From Bifidobacterium sp. ESL0769 (GTDB lineage Bacteria > Actinomycetota > Actinomycetes > Actinomycetales > Bifidobacteriaceae), in contig NZ_CP113918.1 of the NCBI RefSeq assembly GCF_029395495.1, forward strand, positions 2,431,777-2,495,776: a stretch of 64,000 nucleotides of DNA, read 5' to 3'. How positions within the stretch are numbered: the first letter of the stretch is position 1; each line of letters starts with the position of its first letter. The position numbers were made by a program, and so were the translations under genes. Positions 1 to 8,451 of this stretch are shown here, one piece after another. The notes under the pieces are model-generated. The model made no database searches, had not been told where the DNA came from, and saw only the letters and a program-made list of their open reading frames with translations.

Positions 1-217
1 TGGCCTGTGCCAATGCAGCAGAAAGATTCACCGTTGTGGTCGTCTTCCCTACTCCACCTTTTTGATTGGCTACTGCAATGTAGCGAGTTTTTTTAGGCTT
101 CGGAAAACGAACTTTATTCAATGCCTCATATCGTGACGAAACTTCAGCCATCTCTGAGCCTAGAGAATTGCTTTTACCGCCGAAGATACGTCTGATTGTT
201 TCCGAGGCAGATTCCAT
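1..217 (-). CDS. parA: ParA chromosome-partitioning ATPase, partial (runs off left edge)
   Basis: Walker-type ATPase that acts with ParB bound at parS to segregate replicated origins. Only the first 72 codons are in the window. The deviant Walker A motif KGGVGKTT is at residues 53-60, after a roughly 45-residue basic N-terminal extension. The ATG is preceded by AGGGAG 9 nt upstream. It lies last in the leftward rpmH-rnpA-yidD-yidC-jag-rsmG-parA series. The parS array lies directly upstream, as expected for a ParABS locus. parB would be expected just outside the window. Confidence 0.93.
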   Translation of the reverse strand, partial: MESASETIRRIFGGKSNSLGSEMAEVSSRYEALNKVRFPKPKKTRYIAVANQKGGVGKTTTTVNLSAALAQA

Positions 218-337
218 ATCAATCAACTCCCTACGACGATCCGCCGTGAATCACAGACTGTGGGATCAGCACAGTATATTATTGTTCTATTTCTTCTAGT
301 TTCGTCATTCGTATGGACAGATTTTGAGTTGACCGAC

Positions 338-498
338 TTATCCACAACCTTGTGGATAAGTGTGCGTAACTTTTGTGGACAAGTTCAAAGACATCAAAAA
401 ATAGTCGGCTAATCGTTGGAATTCGAGGCTTTATGAGAACCCTGTGAAATACAACTAAAAATGTGGATAACTTTCCGCGTTGTGGAAAATGTGGATAA
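338..498. promoter_or_regulatory. Cluster of DnaA boxes between parA and rsmG
   Basis: Perfect TTATCCACA/TGTGGATAA boxes lie at 338-346, 351-359, 462-470 and 490-498. One-mismatch versions lie at 374-382 and 481-489. The first two face each other head to head. The surrounding DNA is AT-rich and no gene is supported here. It may be part of a split replication origin or a DnaA-responsive control region for parA. Confidence 0.7.
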
Positions 499-618
499 CT
501 CGGTTCAATGCTACTACTTACGTTGCATAATCTGCATATAGAAATCACAGAAGCGAAAGGTCAAATAGGTTGAAGAAGGAATATTTTTATCAATCAAGAT
601 TAGGTTTAAGTGTCAAAA

Positions 619-1088
619 TGTTTCACTTGAAACAATCGACGAGGAGAAATAAATCGAAGTCTTCAACAATGAAAACATTAACACTCAATATCAGCAACGA
701 ATTTTAGAAGGCATAACCCAAAAATTGTTTCACGTGAAACAATTGGGCTCCATCTTATTAATTCAAAGTCTGATCTATTGAAAATGAATAGAAGAAGTAT
801 TAAAGACTTATTTTTACCAAAACTTGAAGGATTGTTTCACGTGAAACAATGCTAGAAGAACGAATTATACCGTTGCTATCATTGTGACCGAATTTAAGAA
901 AATCAAACAATGGCTTAAACATATGTCCCACAACAAATACAATTCGAAAATGTTTCACGTGAAACAATGCTAGAACAACAAATTGTGCTATTGACTGTGT
1001 AATGTAACCGAACGAAAAATATACAAGCAACTAGTTGAACAATAAATCCCGTATTGAAAACAAATTGGGGAATGTTTCACGTGAAACA
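619..1088. repeat. parS centromere array (four perfect sites, one degenerate)
   Basis: The palindrome TGTTTCACGTGAAACA occurs perfectly at 726-741, 833-848, 951-966 and 1073-1088. A one-base variant lies at 619-634. This is the universal bacterial parS consensus bound by ParB. The sites are spaced 107-122 bp apart in AT-rich DNA between parA and rsmG. Short flanking sequence after the third and fourth sites is also similar, suggesting local duplication. The small open frames in this stretch look accidental. Confidence 0.95.
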
Positions 1089-1114
1089 TTCCCCAAGGGA
1101 TCGAACGGTTAAGA

Positions 1115-1801
1115 CTATTTCTTGTCGACAATGACTACATGAGTTGGTTCGAAACCGTCCGCTATGGGAGCTTCGAGGACCTGAGGATTACGACCACCGT
1201 TCTTTTGAATCTCTTTAGCAGCCTTGCGAACTTCTGCAGGCGCAGAACGTCCTTTCAGCGCAATCAGTTGGCCACCATGCTTAAGCAAAGGGAGCGTCCA
1301 CCCGCTAAGCTTTGTCATCGGTGCAACAGCTCGGCAAGTAACCACAGCAAAGGGATGCATACTCTTATCGTGCTTCAGAGATTTACCATACTCCTCTGCT
1401 CTGGCGCGAATAACGTGAACATTCCCAAGCTCAAGCTCGTCAACACACTCGTCGAGCCATTCTACTCGTCGCTCCATTGGCTCGATAAGTGTGACTTCGT
1501 GGTCTGGCAAGCAAGCCGCTACTACAATTCCAGGGAAACCGCCACCACTGCCAACGTCAGCAACTGTCTTGAACCGCTCACCCTCAGTCGAAGACTCAAT
1601 AAACGGAACAATGGCAGCGGAATTGAGGATATGCCGCTCCCAGATAATGTCTACATCGCGAGGACCGATAATACCGCGCTCTTCGCCTTCCTTGGCAAGC
1701 TTTTCTTTAAAGACCTTCATCTTCGCAAATACGTCACCAAATACATCTTGCAAAAGCATCGACTTCTCGAGCTCTTCGTCAGTATGAATCTCTGTGTCCA
1801 T
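1115..1801 (-). CDS. rsmG: RsmG, 16S rRNA (guanine527-N7) methyltransferase
   Basis: SAM-dependent methyltransferase (GidB family) that modifies G527 of 16S rRNA in the cytoplasm. The 228-residue protein has the family motif IWERHILNS (about 53-61) and the glycine-rich SAM loop VGSGGGFPG (about 83-91). I chose the ATG at 1801, preceded by AGGG at short spacing, over an in-frame TTG at 1825 that would add eight residues. Its place between jag and parA is the usual one in actinobacteria. A perfect parS site ends 27 bp beyond its stop codon. Confidence 0.95.
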   Translation of the reverse strand: MDTEIHTDEELEKSMLLQDVFGDVFAKMKVFKEKLAKEGEERGIIGPRDVDIIWERHILNSAAIVPFIESSTEGERFKTVADVGSGGGFPGIVVAACLPDHEVTLIEPMERRVEWLDECVDELELGNVHVIRARAEEYGKSLKHDKSMHPFAVVTCRAVAPMTKLSGWTLPLLKHGGQLIALKGRSAPAEVRKAAKEIQKNGGRNPQVLEAPIADGFEPTHVVIVDKK

Positions 1802-1950
1802 CTCTACCCTATCTATTAAGAACAACTACCCAATCTACCAGAGACTTTGCACATATAACATTAAAACCCAAAAGTGCATATTAACGCATTGACAAAAGAA
1901 ACAGTACGAATGACAGGAAATATTCTAATTTGGCTTCGTAAAGTTTGAAA

Positions 1951-1996
1951 CAAACAAAAATGAAGAGACCACAGCAATAAAACCGTGGCCTCTTCA
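1951..1996 (-). terminator. Rho-independent terminator after jag
   Basis: Read on the minus strand, a 12-bp stem (arms 1985-1996 and 1961-1972, one mismatch) is followed at once by TTTTTGTTTG (1960-1951). It lies 45 nt after the jag stop and would end the rpmH-to-jag transcript before rsmG. Confidence 0.85.
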
Positions 1997-2040
1997 TTGC
2001 ACAACATCAAAAGCGTTGTGCTAAAACAACAAAAACGGAA

Positions 2041-2670
2041 TCAGCGCTCTTCGTCCGAATCGGCTTCGTCGCCATCATCAGAATCACGAACATCATCATC
2101 TTCGATTGTTTCACGTGAAACATTCTGAGGAATGTCCTCATCCAAATCCTCATCGTCTTCAAGGTCGTCATCAGCGGTACGAGCCTTCAAATAGATGGTA
2201 ACGTAACGATGTGGTTCCTCACCATGCGAACGGGACTTAAGCCCTTCCTCGCGCACCAGATCATGAACGACCTTGCGCTCGAAGGAATTCATCGGGTCGA
2301 GATTAGCCGGTTCTCCGGTCTCACGCACCTCATCAATGACGTCCAACGCCAAGTCGCGCAGGTGCTGACGACGCTTCTTCAAGTAACCGTCAACGTCAAG
2401 AATCAGCCGGGAACGGTCCCCTGTCTTCTGCTGCACAGCCAAGCGGGTCAGTAATTGTAGTGCATCAACGACTTCGCCCTTGTGCCCAATCAGGTTCTTG
2501 ATGTCCTCGTCGTCATCAGCGACAATCTGAACGGTGGGTCGCCCGTTGCGCACACCCATCTCGATATCACCCTCATAATCGGCGATATCCAATAGCCCTT
2601 CAAGATAGTCGGCGGCAATGTCAGCTTCGTCATTGAGCTGCTCAACCGTCTTTTCTTCATCACGTGACAT
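2041..2670 (-). CDS. jag: Jag/KhpB-like RNA-binding protein (KH-R3H)
   Basis: Single-stranded RNA-binding protein conventionally encoded next to yidC, linked in other Gram-positives to cell elongation and division. The 209-residue product has a KH domain with the GHKG loop (residues 62-65) and an R3H domain around residues 95-160. It ends in a very acidic tail of about 45 residues. The N-terminal Jag_N domain of firmicute homologues is absent. I chose the ATG at 2670 because AAGGAG lies 6 nt upstream; the open frame extends 30 codons further without a better start. The acidic tail region contains a perfect parS site. Confidence 0.93.
   Translation of the reverse strand: MSRDEEKTVEQLNDEADIAADYLEGLLDIADYEGDIEMGVRNGRPTVQIVADDDEDIKNLIGHKGEVVDALQLLTRLAVQQKTGDRSRLILDVDGYLKKRRQHLRDLALDVIDEVRETGEPANLDPMNSFERKVVHDLVREEGLKSRSHGEEPHRYVTIYLKARTADDDLEDDEDLDEDIPQNVSRETIEDDDVRDSDDGDEADSDEER
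2107..2122. repeat. parS site inside jag
   Basis: A perfect TGTTTCACGTGAAACA palindrome lies within the jag coding sequence, in the acidic tail (encoding part of NVSRET). It is 1 kb from the main array on the other side of rsmG and extends the ParB-loading zone. Confidence 0.93.
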
Positions 2671-2768
2671 ATTCAACTCCTTAACCCGATTTATTGTCCT
2701 TAAGTTTAAACCATACCCGACCCCATACGGTAAATGTAATACATTACCGAACAGGGCCAAGCAAAGCC

Positions 2769-3791
2769 TTACTTCTTTTTCTTGCGCTTGCGCTTCGGCT
2801 GCTCACGCTGGAAACCGTGCTCCTCACGGAATTTCGCTTCCTCTTGGGCCTTCTGCAAAGCCTCTTCCTCGAGCGATATCTGGCCGGTCTTCTCACGACG
2901 CTTGTTCTCGTTGATATGGTCGCGCTTCTTCTTCTCGTCGTCCGCGCGGGAACCCGGCGTCGGGAACTCACGGACCTGCCAGAGCGAACGCAGCATGTTG
3001 CAGATGTTGTTGGTCAACCAGTAAACGAGCACAGCGAACGGCATGGAAATGGCGGAGAAGATGTACATCAGCGGGAAGACCCAGGTCATCGCCTGCTGCA
3101 TCTTGTACTGCGATCCCTCCATCTGGGCCGGCGGCAGGTTCTTACGCATGTTGTTGAACTGCATATACCACATCGCCAGGCACATCAGCACGGTAAAGAT
3201 GCCGATAACGACCTTGCCGGAAGCGTTGGCCATGCCAAAAGTGTTCGAAATCTTGAGCCCGAAGAGGTAGGTGTCGGCAAATTCCGAGGCCGTCGCTTTG
3301 TCGAAGGCGCCGAGCGTTCCGCGCGAACCGTGCGCGATATACGGTATAGCAGAAAGCATATAGAACATACACATGAAAACGGGGCCCTGAATGACCATAG
3401 GCAGGCAGGAACCCATTGGGTTGACCTTATTATCTTGGTAAAGCTTCATGGTCTCGCGGCTCATGGCCTCTTTGCTGGCCTGGTCCGTTTTGCCCTTGTA
3501 CTTCTTCTGGATGTGCATCATCTTGGGCTGCAGCGCCTGCATCCTGGCCATGGCCTTCATCTGCTTGATGTACATCGGCAGGATGATGGCGTGGACGACG
3601 AGCACAAGGAAGACGATGGCGAGAATCCACGAAAGCCCACGCGACGGCAGGCCGATTAGGGTCATGAGCTTGTGGAACCAGTACATGATCTCGCTCATGA
3701 GCCATTCGATAGGCGTCAGGATCTTGTAGACCCAGCCGAATACGCCATTATCCAAAAGGAAGTGGTTGTAATCAGGATTGGTAAAGTTCAT
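2769..3791 (-). CDS. yidC: YidC/Oxa1 membrane protein insertase
   Basis: Integral membrane insertase that works alone or with SecYEG. The 340-residue protein has the family layout: a first hydrophobic segment near residues 55-75, a cytoplasmic hairpin rich in K/M (about 77-115), then several membrane segments. It ends in a highly basic tail (KRKRKKKK) typical of ribosome-contacting YidC. The start ATG overlaps the yidD stop as TAATG, indicating translational coupling. jag begins 98 nt after its stop. Confidence 0.96.
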   Translation of the reverse strand: MNFTNPDYNHFLLDNGVFGWVYKILTPIEWLMSEIMYWFHKLMTLIGLPSRGLSWILAIVFLVLVVHAIILPMYIKQMKAMARMQALQPKMMHIQKKYKGKTDQASKEAMSRETMKLYQDNKVNPMGSCLPMVIQGPVFMCMFYMLSAIPYIAHGSRGTLGAFDKATASEFADTYLFGLKISNTFGMANASGKVVIGIFTVLMCLAMWYMQFNNMRKNLPPAQMEGSQYKMQQAMTWVFPLMYIFSAISMPFAVLVYWLTNNICNMLRSLWQVREFPTPGSRADDEKKKRDHINENKRREKTGQISLEEEALQKAQEEAKFREEHGFQREQPKRKRKKKK

Positions 3792-4204
3792 TAGGCCGTC
3801 TCCTTCACGTCTGAGGCCAATGGGGTCAGTCGCGGCTCTTCGTGAGCTTTGGACCAGGAAAATCTATAGAAAATCGAATAATGCTGGGGCACGTCGTCGA
3901 TGCCGCCGTTGCTCCATGGCCGGCAGCGCAGCAGCCGCAGCAGCGCAAGCAATCCCCCGCGTGCGGCGCCGTAACGGCTTACCGCCTGAATCGCGTAGTT
4001 GGAGCAGGACGGATAATACTTGCAGCAAGGCGGGTTTCCGGCGGAAATATGGACTTGATACCAGCGTACGGCGGCAAGCATCGCGCGCGCGAAAACGGAA
4101 CGAGAAGACTTAGAACGTAAGGACTTACCGGATTGAGAAACCGGCATCCTCGTTCCCGCGACAACAGCGATATTCGTCGCTTCCGATACGCTTTCGGCAG
4201 TCAT
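3791..4204 (-). CDS. yidD: YidD membrane protein insertion efficiency factor
   Basis: Small membrane-associated protein that assists YidC-dependent insertion. The 137-residue product holds the family core: an amphipathic helix, then the cysteine signature [12 protein letters not shown] (around residues 60-71), then [14 protein letters not shown]- and C-terminal extensions are longer than in the usual 70-85-residue YidD. Its ATG overlaps the rnpA stop (ATGA), and its stop overlaps the yidC start. Confidence 0.94.
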   Translation of the reverse strand: MTAESVSEATNIAVVAGTRMPVSQSGKSLRSKSSRSVFARAMLAAVRWYQVHISAGNPPCCKYYPSCSNYAIQAVSRYGAARGGLLALLRLLRCRPWSNGGIDDVPQHYSIFYRFSWSKAHEEPRLTPLASDVKETA

Positions 4205-4749
4205 GATCGGTCACCTTGGCGGCTGCTGGTTTGGAGGTTTATACCATCACGATTTGCGCGGCTCTTACGCCCCTGAGTCTGCGCCTGACCTGCCGCCTTT
4301 CGGCTTACCGCAGCGAACAGCTCCCCTACTTGGGTATCCAAGGACGAGAAATCTGCGCGTGCGGCGCTCGGCTTGGCGCGCATGACAATATCGCAATGCT
4401 CCGGCAAACGGTCTTCATATACGCGGGCCAAAACGCGAAAACGGCGCTTGACGTGATTGCGTGCAACGGCGTTACCGACGTTTTTTGACACAGCAAGCCC
4501 AAGGCGTCGCTCCGACATCTTCTGCCGGATCGCGTCTGCGGATACGGAACCACTCGTAGCTTCCTTAGCCATTGCTTCCATAGCCTTGCCGGTCGATTCT
4601 GCCTGTGCTGCGGCGGCGTGACGGCCATCGGCGTCAATGCAAGAAGAATCGTCGTACACCAAGAAATGCACGACGATATCCTTTTCAGTGACTTTTCTGC
4701 GACGCTTCAGCACCCGGACAAAATCACGATGGCTTTTCAGCCGATCCAT
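4201..4749 (-). CDS. rnpA: Ribonuclease P protein component
   Basis: Protein subunit of RNase P, which trims the 5' ends of tRNA precursors together with the M1 RNA. The RNR signature [10 protein letters not shown] and the N-terminal RLKSHRDF start are present. The protein is 182 residues, against roughly 115-130 for most RnpA. The excess is an alanine/glutamate-rich insertion at about residues 36-80, before the RNR motif, plus a basic tail. It lies 18 nt after rpmH, the classic rpmH-rnpA pair. Confidence 0.95.
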   Translation of the reverse strand: MDRLKSHRDFVRVLKRRRKVTEKDIVVHFLVYDDSSCIDADGRHAAAAQAESTGKAMEAMAKEATSGSVSADAIRQKMSERRLGLAVSKNVGNAVARNHVKRRFRVLARVYEDRLPEHCDIVMRAKPSAARADFSSLDTQVGELFAAVSRKAAGQAQTQGRKSRANRDGINLQTSSRQGDRS

Positions 4750-4767
4750 GCCCTTGCCGCCGATTAA

Positions 4768-4902
4768 TCAGACAGCCAGGTTCTTGCGGCCCTTGGCGCG
4801 ACGGCGGTTGAGCACCGCGCGACCGGCGCGGGTGCGCATGCGAGCGCGGAATCCGTGCTTCATGTGGCGACGGCGGTTATTCGGTTGGAATGTCCTCTTC
4901 AT
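4768..4902 (-). CDS. rpmH: Ribosomal protein bL34
   Basis: 44-residue basic ribosomal protein starting [12 protein letters not shown] and containing HGFRARM and [14 protein letters not shown], a full-length match to the family. An ATG start with an upstream GGGAGC is seen on the minus strand. In most bacteria, rpmH and dnaA are close neighbours; here they are separated by about 57 kb. Confidence 0.97.
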   Translation of the reverse strand: MKRTFQPNNRRRHMKHGFRARMRTRAGRAVLNRRRAKGRKNLAV

Positions 4903-5030
4903 AATATGCTCCCGGTTTTCTTTTCAGCCATGCAAAAGCACGGCTCCTCATGAGTCAAGCTCTACCAAGTTACTCCTACCCCTAGTCTCAAGTCAAAACG
5001 ACCGCCGAAACTCACGCGAAACCGTGTACA

Positions 5031-5190
5031 AGGTATCCACATTGATTGCGGTGAATTTTCGCGACACGCCCGGAATGTGGATAACTATAAGCGTACGACC
5101 AAAGTACTCAGTTTCCCCTCGCTGACTGCACTCGTGTTCACTGGACAGCAAAGGCGAGGTTCGGGAGCCATTGCAAATCAAAGGCAAACA
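5031..5190. repeat. Origin-like repeat, copy A (DnaA boxes plus GCGACACGCC)
   Basis: This contains a near-perfect DnaA box (5033-5041, one mismatch), the 10-mer GCGACACGCC (5061-5070) and a perfect TGTGGATAA (5076-5084). The block resembles copy B at 7981-8150, most closely over the first 55 bp and again around 'gtgttcactgga'. It is the region just upstream of rpmH and probably holds the rpmH promoter and part of the original origin. Confidence 0.6.
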
Positions 5191-5427
5191 ACGTTATCCT
5201 GAAGGCTTTATCAAAAGGGGCTACACGAGTTTTAGTTTCCCGTCACACGATTCTACTTATCATCGGAAAGATTACACCGGTAAATAGGTTTATGACTTAA
5301 TTGTCTTTGGGAATATCTTATAGTCTGTCTTGTTATTATTTACACTACAGTTTCTGGTAGGCGGACTATTGGAATCTGTAGTGTAATACATAGAACGAAT
5401 ATCACAAATTCGCGGAGAAGAGAGCAA
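5086..5427. other. AT-rich intergenic stretch with a split inverted repeat
   Basis: No gene is supported. A perfect 10-bp inverted repeat TACACTACAG/CTGTAGTGTA has arms at 5341-5350 and 5386-5395, 35 nt apart, just before the small ORF at 5428. It could be an operator pair. The 3' part of origin-like repeat copy A covers its left end. Confidence 0.4.
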
Positions 5428-5610
5428 ATGCCGAACAGACTGATGTTGGACAGGAGCGAAACTGGTCTCAATGACCCCCGCTTCAAAAATAAATCCGCTA
5501 GTATTAATGATCTTGTACGTTTTATAGATGGGAAAATTGCGGATCTGCAAGATCCAAAGCATGGACCACGTGTTTTTGACCCGATGAATTCAGGTTCAGG
5601 TCGCAACTGA
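5428..5610 (+). CDS. Small hypothetical protein
   Basis: 60-residue polar protein starting MPNRLMLDRSETG, not recognised. The ATG is preceded by GGAG about 10 nt upstream. A 22-bp hairpin begins 7 nt after the stop codon, giving the look of a complete small transcription unit. GC content is low compared with the surface-protein genes. It may be real, or the remnant of a larger gene. Confidence 0.45.
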   Translation: MPNRLMLDRSETGLNDPRFKNKSASINDLVRFIDGKIADLQDPKHGPRVFDPMNSGSGRN

Positions 5611-5617
5611 CGGCATC

Positions 5618-5672
5618 GCACAGATTTTGCGAATGGTCATGCCAATCGCTTGGCCATTTGCAAAATCTGTGC
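5618..5672. terminator. Long hairpin after the small ORF
   Basis: Arms at 5618-5639 and 5651-5672 pair over 22 bp with two mismatches around an 11-nt loop. There is no T-run, so it may be a terminator of unusual type or a regulatory structure. It overlaps the TTG at 5650, which makes that codon an unlikely start for the next gene. Confidence 0.6.
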
Positions 5673-5787
5673 CAGCGAACCTATTGAGCAAGTACAGCAA
5701 ATACAAAAGAGAACAAGGTCGAATGGAAACTCGCCGTCAACACGGTTTATACGGAGAGCCCTAAGAACACGGAGAAAGCACATACCC

Positions 5788-7566
5788 GTGAAGAATGTCA
5801 GCAAAGCAGCAGAATTTAATGGGTTAGACTCCTCTGACGATGATGCGGAGGAATATCAAAACAGTCGGATTTGTAAATATTCTCAAGAGCACAGTCCTGA
5901 AGTAGATTTTTTATGGAGCCTAGCCATCGGCGAACCAGAATCTTGGATATGCCAAGAGCATCGTAAAGTAGACCTTTCTGAATCAGACCATCAGAAAGAA
6001 ACGTGGACTTTCGAAATCAGCTGGACAACACTACATGAAATAGCAAAAGCCCATGGTTTAACGCTCACACCGGGTAGTTTCATACCGTTACCGATACTCG
6101 GATTCCGCCGTTTTGTCCCGACCAAATATGAATGCACCAGTCACCCAGAAGCGTACATGACGCACCGCCACACCAATGACCGTTTCGCGACTCTGATGAC
6201 TATCAGAGCTATTTTCGGTAAAACTCCAGATCTTTCGGATCCCCTCTTGCAGCAATGTTATGAAAACGCATGCGCGGCATTCAACTACGGATGCAGCCTC
6301 AGTGAAGAAGCTCTCGACAGTTCTGTAGCGCGACAAAGAAAAGATATCGCCGACCTTTGGAAAACATACAAGCAATGTCTTACGGAACACAACTCCGAGA
6401 ACGTCTCTCCGATAGAGCTTGACCATTTCGTATCAGCGACAAAAATCATAGATTCATATACCAAGGAATATCCTGTTCTGCTTTACACAAAGGTAAAAGA
6501 ATCAGGGCATGAAATCTTTACAATCCGAGTCGAACGACACGCTCCTGCCTGGAAACGCTCACGCATGTTGCGCTATGTAAAGGAAGATTGGGAAGACGAT
6601 CAAACCGATATCAAGGCAAAATGGAAAAATGAAGAGGAGCAAGAAAAGTATCTGCCTTTCTACCGCCATCGATTTTGGGCCCGGTATCTTTTCACGCTTT
6701 GCCGATTTCGGCAAGTTGGTCTGAGACGACAGTGGTTACGTCAGTCATCATTTCTCGAGGTGGTCTTTCCCAGAGACTGTCGCCCGGCATTAATCTTTGA
6801 TCGAGGCCTGATCAACCAACGTAGCCTGTTCAGTGGAAATACGCTATTTTCGCCCATGAGCATACGCAGTGAAGGAAAGAAGAACGAAAGCGACTCGGCA
6901 ACTCCTGCAACTGCAGGCAAGAAAACGCTCGAGGACAATCCTGAAACGCATACTCATGACCGTCTGATAGCCGTTGTGATTCCAAGACTACGAGTCGTAG
7001 CTCCGATTCTGGTGTTCTTTGCCGTGGAATTCATGCTACTCATTGGCTTCTGTTTTATCCTATTAAACAATGAATGCACGGAAACCGCAGTGCCTATATT
7101 CGGCAACGCAATATTGGCACAATTCATCTTGACTTGGCTTATCGCAGACCGTAAAGAAAGCTCGATGGCAACCAGCATCCTCATAACGCCCCGCGTGTTG
7201 GTGCCCGTACAGGCAGTGATAGTCAACGCTGTGATGCTATTCCTTTCCATAGGTAAACGGTGCAACAGCAGCAATTGGCAATCAGCACAAATCTCAATAG
7301 GGCAAATCACGATAACCTGGGCTTCCATAGCATGGACGATATTCGTCATTGGCGCATTGTTATGGCTTGTTTTAGGTATATGGCTCGGTGTCTATCTCTA
7401 TGTTCGTCACGATACATACATTCATTCGCCCGAAAAATCCGAAAAAATGTGGGACATATCGGGAGTCAGGTCGTACAAAGATTCGTATGATCAAATATTT
7501 TCAAGTCATCCCAATGACAATAGTGCCGTTCGCGGAGCACTAGACGTTCACCGTGACGACGAGTGA
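5788..7566 (+). CDS. Low-GC membrane protein of unknown function
   Basis: About 592 residues, not recognised. The N-terminal two thirds are soluble and rich in charged residues and histidine/tryptophan. After a polar linker, the last roughly 200 residues hold about four hydrophobic membrane segments, ending in a short acidic tail. I chose the GTG at 5788 (GGAG 13 nt upstream) over an in-frame TTG at 5650, because the 5650 start lies inside a hairpin and the added 46 residues look non-coding. GC content is far lower than in the surface-protein genes, suggesting separate acquisition. It is flanked by the two copies of the origin-like repeat. Confidence 0.65.
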   Translation: MKNVSKAAEFNGLDSSDDDAEEYQNSRICKYSQEHSPEVDFLWSLAIGEPESWICQEHRKVDLSESDHQKETWTFEISWTTLHEIAKAHGLTLTPGSFIPLPILGFRRFVPTKYECTSHPEAYMTHRHTNDRFATLMTIRAIFGKTPDLSDPLLQQCYENACAAFNYGCSLSEEALDSSVARQRKDIADLWKTYKQCLTEHNSENVSPIELDHFVSATKIIDSYTKEYPVLLYTKVKESGHEIFTIRVERHAPAWKRSRMLRYVKEDWEDDQTDIKAKWKNEEEQEKYLPFYRHRFWARYLFTLCRFRQVGLRRQWLRQSSFLEVVFPRDCRPALIFDRGLINQRSLFSGNTLFSPMSIRSEGKKNESDSATPATAGKKTLEDNPETHTHDRLIAVVIPRLRVVAPILVFFAVEFMLLIGFCFILLNNECTETAVPIFGNAILAQFILTWLIADRKESSMATSILITPRVLVPVQAVIVNAVMLFLSIGKRCNSSNWQSAQISIGQITITWASIAWTIFVIGALLWLVLGIWLGVYLYVRHDTYIHSPEKSEKMWDISGVRSYKDSYDQIFSSHPNDNSAVRGALDVHRDDE

Positions 7567-7645
7567 AATGGGCCCAAACCATCCCGGCACTACAGGCACA
7601 CGAATAGCGACGATTTAAGACACGCACCTACACACCCACCCTGCA

Positions 7646-7780
7646 ACCAGAGCGCGACACGCCGATGAAGTGACGAATTTACTGGGGTTTGAGGACACGT
7701 CAAATCCTTCCAAATGGTCATGAAATGTAAGGCAAAGTAGGACGGCAAACGTTCCACACGACTTCCGGCAACGCCGCCGG
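7646..7780 (+). repeat. Truncated copy of the surface-protein leader cassette
   Basis: This closely matches 9493-9635 upstream of paralog 1, including GCGACACGCC at 7654-7663 and the stretch GTAAGGCAAAGTAGGACGG. It then breaks off at CCGGCAACG and continues as coding-type sequence. Promoter, start codon and poly-C run are missing. Confidence 0.8.
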
Positions 7781-7985
7781 GAAGCAAGCCCAAAGCAGCG
7801 TCAATGCACAGACATCCAACAAGCCAGCAGTAGGCCTCACCCGCACCAACGCCGCCGGCACCCTACAGCGAAGCGTAAGACCCTCGCCACATTCCTGCAA
7901 CGACTGAAGCAACCGGGCCACCAAACGACAACCAGCCGCCAGATCTCACCGGCTGGCACCATCGAATCTAAGTCATCTGCAACCA
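7767..7985 (+). pseudogene. Remnant of an eighth surface-protein paralog
   Basis: This resembles the N-terminal coding part of paralogs 1 and 4, for example the DNA for ASNKP.VGLT.TNAAGT and LATFLQR.KQP. It is fused to a leader cassette without a start codon, has lost bases, and ends after 'GAATCTAAGTCATCTGCAA', which matches paralog 4 near 30230. Nothing downstream of that point survives. It marks a past gene copy destroyed by deletion. Confidence 0.8.
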
Positions 7986-8150
7986 TCCACATTTATTGTG
8001 GATAACTTTTGCGACACGCCCGGGATGTGCATAACCCTGAGCATTCGACCACAGTGCCCTGTTTTCCCGCGCTAATCGCGCTTTTTCGTGTTCACTGGAT
8101 AGCAACGGATACCAACAGACATCAACAGCGAAGTTCAGGAGCGATTTGGA
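7981..8150. repeat. Origin-like repeat, copy B
   Basis: Second copy of the block upstream of rpmH: a DnaA-box-like CCATCCACA (7983), TGTGGATAA (7997-8005), GCGACACGCC (8011-8020) and a decayed TGTGCATAA (8026-8034). The similarity to 5031-5190 is interrupted but clear. Together the copies bracket the low-GC gene and the truncated leader. Confidence 0.6.
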
Positions 8151-8234
8151 ATCGAGGTCAAATGGTGTTACCTTGGAACGTTCGGCCGAAACGAGTAATA
8201 CTCACCGATTCGGCCAAAAAGCACGGATTACACG

Positions 8235-8441
8235 TTGAAAGATGTGGCATATGCATATGGCCATGTAACGGGAAACCTAATATTCCAGCGTAATGGTGAA
8301 CTATATATTAAGTTCACCGGCGCACATAGCGGCGATCCTCTCGTCACATCCATCGAAGTTGTAATGAAAGTGAATGACGATAGACAATTAGTGATATTCC
8401 ATATCAACGCAGAACAAGGCAATTTTTGGGACAAAGACTGA
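8235..8441 (+). CDS. Small hypothetical protein or gene fragment
   Basis: 68 residues from a TTG start, not recognised. The composition (GELYIKFTGAHSGDPLVTS, ending EQGNFWDKD) looks like genuine coding sequence, but the start is weak. The open frame begins only 13 codons upstream, so it may be the 3' end of a larger lost gene. Its stop lies 10 nt before the first of the three small tandem genes, so the two may be co-transcribed. A toxin-immunity relation is possible but unsupported. Confidence 0.4.
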   Translation: MKDVAYAYGHVTGNLIFQRNGELYIKFTGAHSGDPLVTSIEVVMKVNDDRQLVIFHINAEQGNFWDKD

Positions 8442-8451
8442 AAGAAGAAAA

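Noticed and set aside
800..1030. Antisense 76-codon frame in the parS region
   Set aside because: It consists of parS and spacer DNA with no ribosome-binding site or recognisable composition.
5639..5770. Short frame starting MPIAWPFAKS before the membrane gene
   Set aside because: It lies within the long hairpin and overlaps the larger frame; no ribosome-binding site.
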